A stretch of 49,671 bases of DNA from an uncultured Oscillibacter sp. (GTDB taxonomy: Bacteria > Bacillota > Clostridia > Oscillospirales > Oscillospiraceae): the NCBI GenBank assembly GCA_910576845.1, contig CAJTJA010000008.1:9785-59455 (forward strand). The letters run 5' to 3'. The translations under genes and the position numbers were made by a program. Under the pieces are notes generated by a model. The model searched no databases. It worked only from the letters and a program-made list of their open reading frames with translations, and was not told the origin of the DNA. The stretch's first letter is position 1. Each line of letters starts with the position of its first letter. This document shows, one piece after another, positions 16,596 through 26,434 of the stretch.

Positions 16596-16622
16596 ACTCT
16601 GATCCACATCGGACCAGCAGCA

Positions 16623-16663
16623 AAAACCCCCGACGCTCCTTATAATCAGGAGCGTCGGGGGTT
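16623..16663. terminator. bidirectional terminator between LysR gene and groL
   Basis: A long perfect stem (AAACCCCCGACGCTCCT and its complement) with a 7-base loop sits between two genes that point at each other. Short A and T runs flank it, so it can serve both strands. A 12-bp direct repeat (AATCACCTTACA at 16679 and 16711) follows, with no evident role. Confidence 0.85.
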
Positions 16664-16763
16664 TGCCGCACTATTAAAAATCACCTTACACTCTGGCGCA
16701 ATCCGGTGCAAATCACCTTACAGCCGCCAAAAGTCCAGTAACCGTAAAAATCTCAGCGATTTA

Positions 16764-18386
<1,623 letters not shown>

Positions 18387-18508
18387 AATAGCAGTTCCTC
18401 CTATTTCAAAGAAAAATTTACGATAGGTCCTTGAACACAGCCAGCAGAGCGCTGCTATGTTCATCAGAAGTCAGGGGATTCTCAAGAGGGAGCAGGCTTC
18501 CCCTTGAA

Positions 18509-18793
18509 TCATTCGACAATGGCCAGAATATCGTTCTGCCGTACGACAACGTACTCGACTTCTTCCAAGGTGACCTTGGTTCCGGCGTATTGGCTGGTGA
18601 TGACCTTGTCGCCAGGCTTCACGGTCATGGTGACTTCCTTGCCATCCACGGTGCCGCCGGGGCCCACAGAGATGACTTCGGCCACAGAGGGCTTCTCCTT
18701 AGCGGAGCCGGTGAGGATGATGCCGCCCTTGGTGGTTTCCTCGGTCTCCACCATCTTCAGGATGACGCGGTCTGCAAGCGGGGTGAGTTTCAT
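18509..18793 (-). CDS. groS: co-chaperonin GroES
   Basis: The 10-kDa lid of the chaperonin, 94 aa. It shows MKLTPLADRVILKMVETEETTKGGIILTG, with the mobile loop (TEETTKGGI) that binds GroEL, then VGPGG and the C-terminal VVRQNDILAIVE. It forms a seven-subunit ring over GroEL. AAGGAGG lies before the ATG. It is the first gene of the groES-groEL unit, 48 bp after a perfect CIRCE element, so it is repressed by HrcA at normal temperature. Confidence 0.99.
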   Translation of the reverse strand: MKLTPLADRVILKMVETEETTKGGIILTGSAKEKPSVAEVISVGPGGTVDGKEVTMTVKPGDKVITSQYAGTKVTLEEVEYVVVRQNDILAIVE

Positions 18794-18841
18794 TTGGAAT
18801 TCCTCCTTAAAATATAAAAATTTGAAAAAACATAATCACCG

Positions 18842-18868
18842 TTAGCACTCAAATACCAGGAGTGCTAA
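18842..18868 (-). promoter_or_regulatory. CIRCE operator of groES-groEL
   Basis: A perfect copy: TTAGCACTC, 9 bases, GAGTGCTAA. It is the HrcA binding site and lies between the promoter and groS. Confidence 0.97.
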
Positions 18869-18876
18869 CAGTGATT

Positions 18877-18905
18877 ATCATAGTACAGCTGCGCCGGTTT
18901 GTAAA
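18877..18905 (-). promoter_or_regulatory. sigma-A promoter of groES-groEL
   Basis: On the minus strand TTTACA (18905-18900) and TATGAT (18882-18877) are 17 bases apart, directly upstream of the CIRCE element, so HrcA would cover the transcription start. Confidence 0.85.
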
Positions 18906-18986
18906 GGGGAATTTTCTCAAAAGTTATGAAGAAATTGTAAATGTTGCCGGGACCGCCGCTGTTTGGAAAATTCCCTGCCGGAACAC

Positions 18987-19232
18987 CTACTCCAGCAACC
19001 AGTCATCCACCACGTCCCGCAGAGCGACAGGCGTGACGCCTCCCTGTACAAGCGCTGCCGCCAATTCCTGAACCCGCCGGAGGGAGGGGCTGATATTCGA
19101 GACTGCTGCCGCCTCATTCCCCAACTCTATTTGAACTCCGTAAGATATGCCGTCCTCAAACTCCTCCTCCAGCAGATAGTAACGCACCTGTGCCGCACGG
19201 CACTGAGATTCTCCCATCAACCGCTTCCGCAA
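18987..19232 (-). CDS. DUF6514-like small protein
   Basis: An 81-aa protein. The core reads VRYYLLEEEFEDGISYGVQI, then a SNISPSL turn and a helix ending VVDDWLLE, the pattern of DUF6514 proteins found in Clostridia. Their function is unknown. TTG at 19232 is placed 9 bases after AGGAGG and was chosen; ATG at 19217 is an alternative. A minus-strand extended -10 promoter (TGGTATACT at 19300-19292) lies about 60 bases upstream, so it is probably its own unit between rnmV and groS. Confidence 0.65.
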   Translation of the reverse strand: MRKRLMGESQCRAAQVRYYLLEEEFEDGISYGVQIELGNEAAAVSNISPSLRRVQELAAALVQGGVTPVALRDVVDDWLLE

Positions 19233-19291
19233 TCCGCCGCCTCCTCTTATTCCACCTGCTTTCAGCAAAGACCGCAGGCACTTCTATTCAC

Positions 19292-19300
19292 AGTATACCA
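19292..19300 (-). promoter_or_regulatory. possible extended -10 promoter for the DUF6514-like gene
   Basis: TGGTATACT on the minus strand fits a TGn-TATACT extended -10 element. No clear -35 box is seen. Confidence 0.4.
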
Positions 19301-19414
19301 TGCCTTATTCTGCGAAACTTGCCGAATGATGTTGAAACAGCGCACATTCCCCTGAAAAATTTGTCCTCTCCGGCCAGAGAAGAAAGATGTCAAAAAATAT
19401 TCCGGCAGCCTATG

Positions 19415-20029
19415 CTACTGCTCCTCTCGTTCCCCCAAATCTGCCTCTTCCTCTCTCAGCAGAACTGCCAGCTCCTCCCGGTTAAAAAGGAGATTCAATG
19501 CTTCCAGCATACCATTAGCGGTGAGATGCTCCGGCATATTCAGGCGTTTCAAGAGACGGCGGCGGCGCTCCGCACTGCCCTCTCCCCCGCTGAGACCCAA
19601 TTCAAAGAGATCCGCCTTGGTCAGTGCATTCTTCTCCGCCGGAACCTCCTTTTCAAACGTTGCGCCCGCACGCCGGAGAGCCTCCAGCAGCACGGCGGGA
19701 GGCATTCCTTCCACACCCAGCTTGCCTTCTTTTCCGCCCCGGCGTTTCCGGCGCTCTTTTCCTTTTACATCAGGGATATAGGCCTGTTTAACCCACTCCT
19801 TGGGCAAAGCTCCCTTCAGGTAATTGCGCAGCAGGAAACCGGCCCCGTCACTGTCCGTCAGGAGAATAAGGCCCTGCTTTTCCGCCAAACGGCGTAGAAA
19901 AGCCAGCTTCTCTTTATCGTTAAATACCGCAAATCCTCCCAATGTGACCACCGTGGCATCTACTACCTGGGAAACCGTATTTTTATCGTAGCGTCCTTCT
20001 ACAACGATGACTTCCTTAATCCGCTCCAC
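19415..20029 (-). CDS. rnmV: ribonuclease M5
   Basis: A 204-aa Toprim-domain nuclease that matures the ends of 5S rRNA precursor. The Toprim motifs are visible: VVEGRYDKNTV (catalytic Glu) near residue 10 and LLTDSDGAGFLLRNYL (DxD) near residue 57. A basic middle (KGKERRKRRGGKEGKLGVEG) and a C-terminal DUF4093-like helical region follow. The start is GTG with only a weak GAGAG site. It lies downstream of holA, separated by an unusually long 459-bp gap. No 5S rRNA gene is in the window. Confidence 0.93.
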   Translation of the reverse strand: MERIKEVIVVEGRYDKNTVSQVVDATVVTLGGFAVFNDKEKLAFLRRLAEKQGLILLTDSDGAGFLLRNYLKGALPKEWVKQAYIPDVKGKERRKRRGGKEGKLGVEGMPPAVLLEALRRAGATFEKEVPAEKNALTKADLFELGLSGGEGSAERRRRLLKRLNMPEHLTANGMLEALNLLFNREELAVLLREEEADLGEREEQ

Positions 20030-20488
20030 ATTCTCTCACTCTTCCATCTTTTTTCGTCACTGCTGCTCCGGCCGGATCCGTAGAGAACGCTCACACATTC
20101 TGCGTACCGGCAAACAGCTGCGTTGACTGGGCCTTGCTTGAAAATTGGCGGAATGCTCAACAGCGAGAGATTTTTCGCCAATCAAGACAAACTCTCGCGG
20201 GCGGGCTGCCGCCCGGCAAGAAAGTTTAACGCAGAGCAGCAGAAAAAGAGCCGTTGTTTGGGTATTTTGTCATTTTTCAAACATGACCTATAGCATCGAA
20301 CCGCCTTGCGGCTGTTTAAAAACCGTCGGAATACCGGATAGATGCAAATTTTTTCGTCAGGCAGGGCGATTTGGTGCAGAAACCATGACGGATTTCAAGT
20401 CAAATCAGCTTCGTCCCGGCGAGAAAAAAGCTCCAAGACGGCGTTCTAACAATTTTAAAACAGACACTAAGCCGCTGAAGCTCTCTGA
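20030..20488. other. 459-bp region without a recognised gene
   Basis: This gap between holA and rnmV is long for the neighbourhood. It includes a GC-rich inverted segment (GCGGGCGGGCTGCCGCCCGG near 20197-20216) and a plus-strand frame open from about 20145 that runs into the reverse side of holA. That frame has no ribosome site and looks like non-coding or repeat sequence rather than a protein gene. No rpsT, which often lies beside holA, and no tRNA fold was seen. Confidence 0.4.
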
Positions 20489-21553
20489 TTACTCTTTTCC
20501 ACCGGAAAAAGCAGCCAACTGCACCAGCAGCAGCTTCAGCTCCCCCGCGCTGTCCACTCCCCGTTCGCTCTTCATCCGGCGATCCAGAGCCTGGCAACGG
20601 CGCACCGCTTGAGCGCACCAGTCCCCTGTTGTCTTCTGAGCAGCAGAGAGAAGGAGCTTCGCAGGATAATCGCTCTTCATTCCCCACAGTTCCATCAGCC
20701 AATAACGGTCCTTTCCACTGTCTAAAGCCAGCCGGGCAGTCCATATCCGGCGAATTTGGCTCCCTAAAGCGGCCAAAATCATAATAGGCTCCGTTTGCAG
20801 CTTCAGTAAGTCTCCCAATATGGAAGCCGCCTGGTCATATTCTCCCCGAAGCACCGCATCAGAGAGTTTGAATACCTCCGCCGAGAGCACTGGGTCTGCT
20901 ACAGCATCAATGTCCCCCCGTGTGACAGACACTCCCTTGGCGTAAGCCGCAATCTTTTCGATCTCGGGAACCAGTCCCGTCATCAGTCCGCCGCAGGTAA
21001 AAATCAAATATTCCGACGTCTGTCGGTCAATCTCCTTTCCAAGCGCTTTGAAACGCCTGGAAATCCACGGCAGCAGATCACGGCTCTCCGCCGCCTGAAA
21101 TTCTACGGCCTCCACATAGGTATCCAAAGCCCTGCAAAGCCTTTTCTGTGTTTTGTTTGGCTTATAGTCTATGGTGTCATAAACAAAAACGGCACAGCAG
21201 TAAGGGGGCAGATCCTCCAGCAGGCCGATGAGCTTTTCCCTCTGGTCCTCTCCCAGCCTGAACATATCCCAATCCGTAACCACCGTCAATGTCCGCTCCG
21301 CCATCATAGGCATAGCTTCTATCATTTCCGCCAGGGTCTGAACCGTCAAATCTTTCCCCTCCAGGGAATGATAATTGAATGTTTCAAAGCCCTCCGGAAT
21401 CAGTTTTTTCCGCAGCTCCCCCAGGTAATACTCCCGGAGATAGCTCTCTTCCCCGAAAAAAATATAGGCGGCGCCGGGGGTCCCGCCGGCCAAGTCCGCT
21501 TTCAGCTTCTGCAGGGCTTCCCCGCGCCGGGAAGCCTTTTTCTTGTCAGCCAT
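20489..21553 (-). CDS. holA: DNA polymerase III subunit delta
   Basis: The clamp-loader subunit that opens the sliding clamp, 354 aa. It shows the AAA-like fold of HolA: AAYIFFGEESYLREYYL near residue 28, LTVVTDWDMF, a CCAVFVYDT strand, then the helical part with the TRGDIDAVAD and FKLSDAVLRGEYDQA motifs and a C-terminal collar domain ending LLLVQLAAFSGGKE. ATG at 21553 lies inside the last codons of comEC (8-bp overlap), so the two are translationally coupled. A longer open frame reads back into comEC but is not part of the protein. Confidence 0.95.
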   Translation of the reverse strand: MADKKKASRRGEALQKLKADLAGGTPGAAYIFFGEESYLREYYLGELRKKLIPEGFETFNYHSLEGKDLTVQTLAEMIEAMPMMAERTLTVVTDWDMFRLGEDQREKLIGLLEDLPPYCCAVFVYDTIDYKPNKTQKRLCRALDTYVEAVEFQAAESRDLLPWISRRFKALGKEIDRQTSEYLIFTCGGLMTGLVPEIEKIAAYAKGVSVTRGDIDAVADPVLSAEVFKLSDAVLRGEYDQAASILGDLLKLQTEPIMILAALGSQIRRIWTARLALDSGKDRYWLMELWGMKSDYPAKLLLSAAQKTTGDWCAQAVRRCQALDRRMKSERGVDSAGELKLLLVQLAAFSGGKE

Positions 21554-23798
21554 AGCCTTCCTCCTGATTCCAGGCGAGATGAATGGTCCCGTGCATGTCT
21601 GTCCGGTAAATCCCGCACCCCTGCCGCGCCAGCCGGACCAGGGTTTCGCCGGCAGGATGCCCATAACTGTTTGAGCCTACGCTAACACAAACAGTCTCCG
21701 GCATCAGCGTTTCCAGCAGCTCCTGAGAGGTGGAGTATTTCGAGCCATGATGTCCCGCTACCAAGCCCTCGATATCCGGTATGTCATAGACTTCCAAAAG
21801 TTTTTTCTCTGTGGCGCTGTTCATGTCGCCGGTAATGAGAAAATCCTGATCCTCTACAGAGGCCAGAACGGTCAAGCCGCGCTCATTATCTCCAGCATCT
21901 CCCAGCGGTGGAAAAACTGTCAGCGTCCCTTGTCCAAAGTCCATACGCTCTTCCGCCGTAACAAAATGAACCGTAACGCCGTTTTCCTTCGCAGCGGCAA
22001 AAACCGCATCCTGAAGTTCTTCACCATTCTCCGCCTCCGGGACCAGCAGCGTATCCACCTTCAGACGGGCTAAAAGGCCTGTCACACCGGAAATATGGTC
22101 CTTGTCGTAATGGGTAAGGAGCAGGCAGTCCAACCGGCGGCAGCCCATGCTCAAGAGCTGCCGGGCAGCCGTTTCTCCCGGATTCTTCCAGCTGTTGCTG
22201 CTGCCGCAGTCCACCAAGGCAAACTGTCCGCCGGAAGCCAGAATAACGCTCTGCCCCTGACCTACATCCAGTACCAAGGCATCCAGGGCGCTTTGATACC
22301 GTGCCTCTCCCAAACGGATAACCACTGCCAGAGTCAGTATCATAAGAGCAGCTGCCACAGCATACCTCCGGCGTCCCGCCTTTTTTAGCAAATATGCAGC
22401 AGCGAAAAGAATATAGACATAGCACAGCCAATATTTCAAATAGGGATTCACAAAATAAACCGCATGATATGGAATCCTTGACAGCATCCCGGAAATGCCC
22501 AAAATATATTCTGCCAGCCATTCGGCCGGAAAAGCCAGCACCACGCCCACAGGCGGAATTAAGAAGCTGGCAAACACCGCCGCCATCCCCAGGGCAAAGA
22601 TTCCGCCAGCAGCCCAAAGGCAGAGCAGACTGCTCAGCGGCGCAAGCAAAACCAGAGCGCCAAAATAAACGGCGGACAGCGGAGCGGTAAACACCAGCGC
22701 ACCTATGGAAACAGAAAAGGAAGCGGCCGCAAAACGGAATATACTTCCGCGCTGCTTTCCACGCTCCAGCCATTTGCAGAGCCCCGGTGTCAGCCAGAAG
22801 ATGCCTGCCATTGCGGCAAAGGAGAGCTGAAGGCTGACAGAGGCCGCGGCAAAGGGGTTGACAAGCAGAATCAAAAACAGAGCTGTCAGCAGTGACGTAG
22901 GTCCGTCACTCTCCCGATGGAGCAAAACCGCAATCATCGGCAGCGACAACATGACACAGGCCCGGAGTACAGAGGGACTTCCGCCGGTAAGCGCAGCGTA
23001 AAACGCCAACAGCGGAATCCCCAGCAGCGCCTGGAGCCTTCGGTTCCGCAGCAAAGTTCCCATTAGAGCCATGAGAAAGCCGCAATGCATGCCGGACACT
23101 GCCAGGATGTGGGATAATCCCGCCTCGGTAAGAGCTGTATAAGACTGCTCCGATAACACTGATCGCTCGCCAGTCAAAACAGCTGTCAAAAATCCGGCGG
23201 TATCCCCATGAAACAGCGTCTGAATACGTTGCCGCATAGCGTAGCCCAGCCGGGCAGGATACCAGCGAAGATTATTCCTGCTTCCCTCACCTGCCGTAAT
23301 TCCGCCCCGGTCATAGGCCAGCAGAAAAATTCCTTTGGAAGTAAATGCTGTAATGTCCTCGTCCCGGACATGAGCGGCGCTCCGAAGCAATGCCCTGCCC
23401 GTAATGGTTTGTCCCGGAACCAGCTCCAGCAGCTCCTTCCCTCCATAAAACACCGCCTTGCCAGGAAGGCCTTCCAGCTTTACAGTCACTCTGGCTCCGA
23501 AGTCACTGGAAGAAGCATAACCGCAAAGGGTGGCCGTAACAGTCTCCGTCCGTCCTGCCAAGTCTTCATTCGGCTTTTGAACCTGCCGGACACAAAGCCA
23601 GTTCCACCCCAATCCCAAGGCGGCCGCCGCGCAGAATATTACGCACCGCCGTCTCCATTTCCAAGGCAGCGCCAGCGCAGCCCAACCCAGGCCCAGACTC
23701 AACAGCCCTCCAGCCAGAGACCAACTGTCCCCCAGGAGATATTGAGCCAAAAACACACCCAGGGAAAAGCCTCCGGCGAACAGCGCCAGCCGCCTCAC
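21546..23798 (-). CDS. comEC: ComEC/Rec2 family DNA uptake channel
   Basis: A 750-aa membrane protein that carries single-stranded DNA into the cell in competent bacteria. It has an N-terminal DUF4131-like part with two membrane segments and then the competence domain (GDTAGFLTAVLTGERSVLSE, then LAVSGMHCGFLMAL and further helices to about residue 490). The C-terminal metallo-beta-lactamase domain shows LDVGQGQSVIL, LLTHYDKDHISGV, LITGDMNSATE and VAGHHGSKYST. All metal motifs are intact, so the nuclease-like domain should be active. The start is GTG with GGAGG 7 bases upstream. holA overlaps its end. No other competence genes are in the window. Confidence 0.95.
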   Translation of the reverse strand: MRRLALFAGGFSLGVFLAQYLLGDSWSLAGGLLSLGLGWAALALPWKWRRRCVIFCAAAALGLGWNWLCVRQVQKPNEDLAGRTETVTATLCGYASSSDFGARVTVKLEGLPGKAVFYGGKELLELVPGQTITGRALLRSAAHVRDEDITAFTSKGIFLLAYDRGGITAGEGSRNNLRWYPARLGYAMRQRIQTLFHGDTAGFLTAVLTGERSVLSEQSYTALTEAGLSHILAVSGMHCGFLMALMGTLLRNRRLQALLGIPLLAFYAALTGGSPSVLRACVMLSLPMIAVLLHRESDGPTSLLTALFLILLVNPFAAASVSLQLSFAAMAGIFWLTPGLCKWLERGKQRGSIFRFAAASFSVSIGALVFTAPLSAVYFGALVLLAPLSSLLCLWAAGGIFALGMAAVFASFLIPPVGVVLAFPAEWLAEYILGISGMLSRIPYHAVYFVNPYLKYWLCYVYILFAAAYLLKKAGRRRYAVAAALMILTLAVVIRLGEARYQSALDALVLDVGQGQSVILASGGQFALVDCGSSNSWKNPGETAARQLLSMGCRRLDCLLLTHYDKDHISGVTGLLARLKVDTLLVPEAENGEELQDAVFAAAKENGVTVHFVTAEERMDFGQGTLTVFPPLGDAGDNERGLTVLASVEDQDFLITGDMNSATEKKLLEVYDIPDIEGLVAGHHGSKYSTSQELLETLMPETVCVSVGSNSYGHPAGETLVRLARQGCGIYRTDMHGTIHLAWNQEEGYG

Positions 23799-23877
23799 AG
23801 CCTGTCCTCCGACGGAGGAGGAGCCGTCTTTTTCCTCTTTATTCCCATCGTCCGCAAACCGTCTCTTTCTCTATGCC

Positions 23878-23912
23878 AAAGACTCCCGGAGGGGGCCCTC
23901 CGGGAGTCTTTT
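23878..23912 (-). terminator. stem-loop terminator between the DUF4015-like gene and comEC
   Basis: AAAGACTCCCGGAGGG and its complement form a perfect long stem around a short loop. The T-run on the minus strand is short (TTT). It probably separates the gene at 23930-25018 from comEC. Confidence 0.7.
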
Positions 23913-23929
23913 CCTCAAAACAGGTTCTG

Positions 23930-25018
23930 TTATTCCGCCAAAATCAACCGGCTTCCCGTCAATGCGGGATTGTCCGCTGTCAGCTCCGGAACGAACTCTG
24001 TCTTCCCATCTTCTCCCGCGGCTTGGGTCACAAGCTCCGCAAGGGCTTCCACTCTCTCCGGCTCCACAGCGGCGTAAATCCGGTCTACCCGCCCAGCCAA
24101 GCGGGAAACATCCAGACCCGCCACAGTATCCGGCCCCTCAGCAATCACCGTTTCCGGCACTTCTATAGACAGCAGGATATCATAAGGCTCCAGAGCCGTG
24201 TTCAGTTCGACGAGGAGCAGATCCAAATTGTTGGCCAGGGGTACATCCGTATTGTAGTTGATTTTGTTGATTTTACCTACCGTAGGATAGCTGAAATCCG
24301 TGAGCAACAGCTCATCGAAGCCCAGTTCCGCAATCTCCTTCGCCAGGGCACACACATACTCCCGGGTGGAAGGCTTGGCAGGGTCCAGCCAAAGGCTGTT
24401 ATTGCCGTCGTAAAAAATATAGCCGCCTGTATTTTTCAGGCCTCTGCCCTCTACATCTGCTTTGGCCGCCTTGAAATCCTGCAGACAGGAAACACTGGCA
24501 ATCGTATGCAGTTCTTCCTGAGCCGTGACGGCCGTCAGCGCGGCAGCGGTATCTCCCGCTTCCTTCGATACCTGCACCGCACCGGAAACAGCATTTGCGG
24601 ACTCGAAGAAAACTGTTCCGTTGGATGTTTTCAAACGCACTGCCACAGCATTCGCCCCTGTGGGCCTCGCTGCCAAAGCCTCCTGCCAAAGGGGCTCCGT
24701 CAGCGCTTGAGATGGGAGGGAAAATGCAACCGTCTCCTTCGGCTCCTCATCCTCCGGTGGCTGAACGACAACATCTATATTCGGTTCATCTGGCAGCATC
24801 TCTTCGTTTCCGGCAGACGGCGGGGCATCTCCCTCCGTCTGCCATGGCAGGACAATCTGGCGGCGGCCGTCCGCACTATAGACAATATACTGCTGCAAAT
24901 AGATGACGCAGGCAGCGGTCAAAATCACCAGCACCAGTAAAAGCGCCATCAATATCTTCCATTTGGACCCACGCCCCCGGTAGCTGCTGTATCCCTTTGT
25001 CCCCACTACACGCGTCAC
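23930..25018 (-). CDS. membrane-anchored DUF4015-like putative glycoside hydrolase
   Basis: A 362-aa protein with a basic start, one membrane segment (about residues 21-42) and an acidic Pro-rich linker (PPEDEEPKE). An extracellular domain with TIM-barrel strands follows (GANAVAVRLKTSNGTVFFES, NTGGYIFYDGNNSLWLDPAKP, EIAELGFDELLLTDFSYPT). This is the pattern of DUF4015, a family predicted to hydrolyse glycosides but without a known substrate. A role at the cell envelope is inferred from the anchor. The start is GTG 25018; GTG 25006 is possible. It follows rpiB by 50 bp and may share its transcript. Confidence 0.72.
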   Translation of the reverse strand: MTRVVGTKGYSSYRGRGSKWKILMALLLVLVILTAACVIYLQQYIVYSADGRRQIVLPWQTEGDAPPSAGNEEMLPDEPNIDVVVQPPEDEEPKETVAFSLPSQALTEPLWQEALAARPTGANAVAVRLKTSNGTVFFESANAVSGAVQVSKEAGDTAAALTAVTAQEELHTIASVSCLQDFKAAKADVEGRGLKNTGGYIFYDGNNSLWLDPAKPSTREYVCALAKEIAELGFDELLLTDFSYPTVGKINKINYNTDVPLANNLDLLLVELNTALEPYDILLSIEVPETVIAEGPDTVAGLDVSRLAGRVDRIYAAVEPERVEALAELVTQAAGEDGKTEFVPELTADNPALTGSRLILAE

Positions 25019-25068
25019 CTCTTTTCAAGAGCATTGAGAAAGCTCCTGTTCTCTCAGCTGCGGAAAAA

Positions 25069-25506
25069 TCAGCCCTCCAGGGCCATCATCTTCTCCACCC
25101 GGCGGGCATGACGTCCCCCTTCAAAATCAGTGGACAGGAATACCTCGACCATTCTCTCAGCCATATTGGGGCCGGTGAAGCCTGCGCCAATGGCCATCAT
25201 GTTAGCGTCGTTATGGCGGCGGGTCATCTCCGCCTGTAGGCAGTCCGCACAGTGGGCGCAGCGGATTCCCTTCACTTTGTTAGCGGCGATGGAAATACCG
25301 ATGCCGGTGGTGCAGATCACAATTCCCCGGTCACATTTTCCACCTGCCACAGCCTCAGCGGCGGCCGCGCCAAAATCGGGATAGTCACAGCTATCCAAAG
25401 AAAAGCAGCCAAAGTCCTCATACTCATGGCCCAGCCGCTCTAAAACCTTCATTACATGCTGTTTCAGCGCGTAGCCGCCGTGATCGCAGCCCAAAGCGAT
25501 TTTCAT
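25069..25506 (-). CDS. rpiB: ribose 5-phosphate isomerase B
   Basis: A 145-aa sugar isomerase of the RpiB/LacAB family that interconverts ribose 5-phosphate and ribulose 5-phosphate. Motifs: GCDHGGYALK near the start, DYPDFG, and GIVICTTGIGISIAANKVKG, which carries the active-site Cys and the phosphate loop (the usual GTG is TTG here). RRHNDANMMAIG follows. It lies 110 bp downstream of the PHP phosphatase gene. Confidence 0.95.
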   Translation of the reverse strand: MKIALGCDHGGYALKQHVMKVLERLGHEYEDFGCFSLDSCDYPDFGAAAAEAVAGGKCDRGIVICTTGIGISIAANKVKGIRCAHCADCLQAEMTRRHNDANMMAIGAGFTGPNMAERMVEVFLSTDFEGGRHARRVEKMMALEG

Positions 25507-25616
25507 GGCGCCATTCCCCCTGTTCTAAATTTCGTGCCTTACATTGTACCCTATATTTTTTGAAAAATCAATATATTTCCGGAATTACAAATTTGATATT
25601 CAGTGCAGAAAGAGCG

Positions 25617-26429
25617 CTACAGACTGTGCCAAATATGCCTTCTCTTTTCAAAGGTGCAAAAGCGGGTAAAACCGCATTCCCGCAGCAGCTCCTGCCGTTC
25701 CCGGACAGCACAGCCCACAAATCCCGTGTCATGCGCATCGGTTCCCAGAGTGATAACAGGCTCCGGCGCCATGCTCTCATAAAGCCGCAGCCACATAGCA
25801 TCCGGCAAGGGCGTGCCTCCCCGGTTTGTATTCAGCTCAATGCCAATACCTTTGCGGTTCAGGATGCTGAAAATGTCTGCAATCTCTTCGCCGAAGCGGT
25901 CCATGCTCAGGTTCCACCCCCGGTTCTCATTGAGATAGCGCAGAGGCAGAGTCAGGTGGCCCAGCACGTCGAACCTGCCCCATTCCGCCAGCTCCTTCAC
26001 CTGCCCTAAGTAGTCGGCGATGCCGGCGCAGGCCTCCTCTTCCGTCTGGGGGTCGAAGTAATAGAGGTCCAGGCCCTTATACCGCTCCGAAAGCATGTGA
26101 ACAGAGCCGATAATAAAGTCAAAGGGCGGCGCGTCCGCCAGCAGCTTCTCCGTGTGAGCAAAGTCCCAGCAGGCGTCCCCCAGCTCGATGCCCAAACGCA
26201 GCTGAATCCGGTCCCCCACAGCGGTCTGAGCAGCTTCGAACTCCGCTTTCAGGGCGGACCAGTCATAGGGGCCCCGCAGATCCGTGCTGGCCCAAACAAT
26301 AGGCTCCACATGATCGGTAAAGCAGATTTCATCCATTCCAGCCGCCAGCGCTGCCTCCGCCAAAGCGGTCATGGAGTCACGGGCATCGGGCGAAATTCTG
26401 GAATGCGTATGATAATCCGCCAGATACAT
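25617..26429 (-). CDS. PHP domain phosphatase, HisJ histidinol-phosphatase family
   Basis: A 270-aa PHP-fold metal phosphatase. The four PHP motifs are complete: ADYHTHS (His-x-His), CFTDHVEP, GIELGDACWD with IIGSVHML, and TLGTDAHDTG near the end. HisJ-type members remove phosphate from histidinol phosphate, but no other his gene is in the window, so the substrate is uncertain. ATG at 26429 follows GAGGTG; a GTG at 26438 overlaps that site. It starts 5 bp after dnaJ ends, so it should be read from the heat-shock operon, an unusual partner for it. Confidence 0.85.
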   Translation of the reverse strand: MYLADYHTHSRISPDARDSMTALAEAALAAGMDEICFTDHVEPIVWASTDLRGPYDWSALKAEFEAAQTAVGDRIQLRLGIELGDACWDFAHTEKLLADAPPFDFIIGSVHMLSERYKGLDLYYFDPQTEEEACAGIADYLGQVKELAEWGRFDVLGHLTLPLRYLNENRGWNLSMDRFGEEIADIFSILNRKGIGIELNTNRGGTPLPDAMWLRLYESMAPEPVITLGTDAHDTGFVGCAVRERQELLRECGFTRFCTFEKRRHIWHSL

Positions 26430-26434
26430 GGAAT

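Noticed and set aside
20145..20612. 155-codon plus-strand frame between rnmV and holA
   Set aside because: No ribosome site, mixed composition, and it runs into the reverse side of holA.
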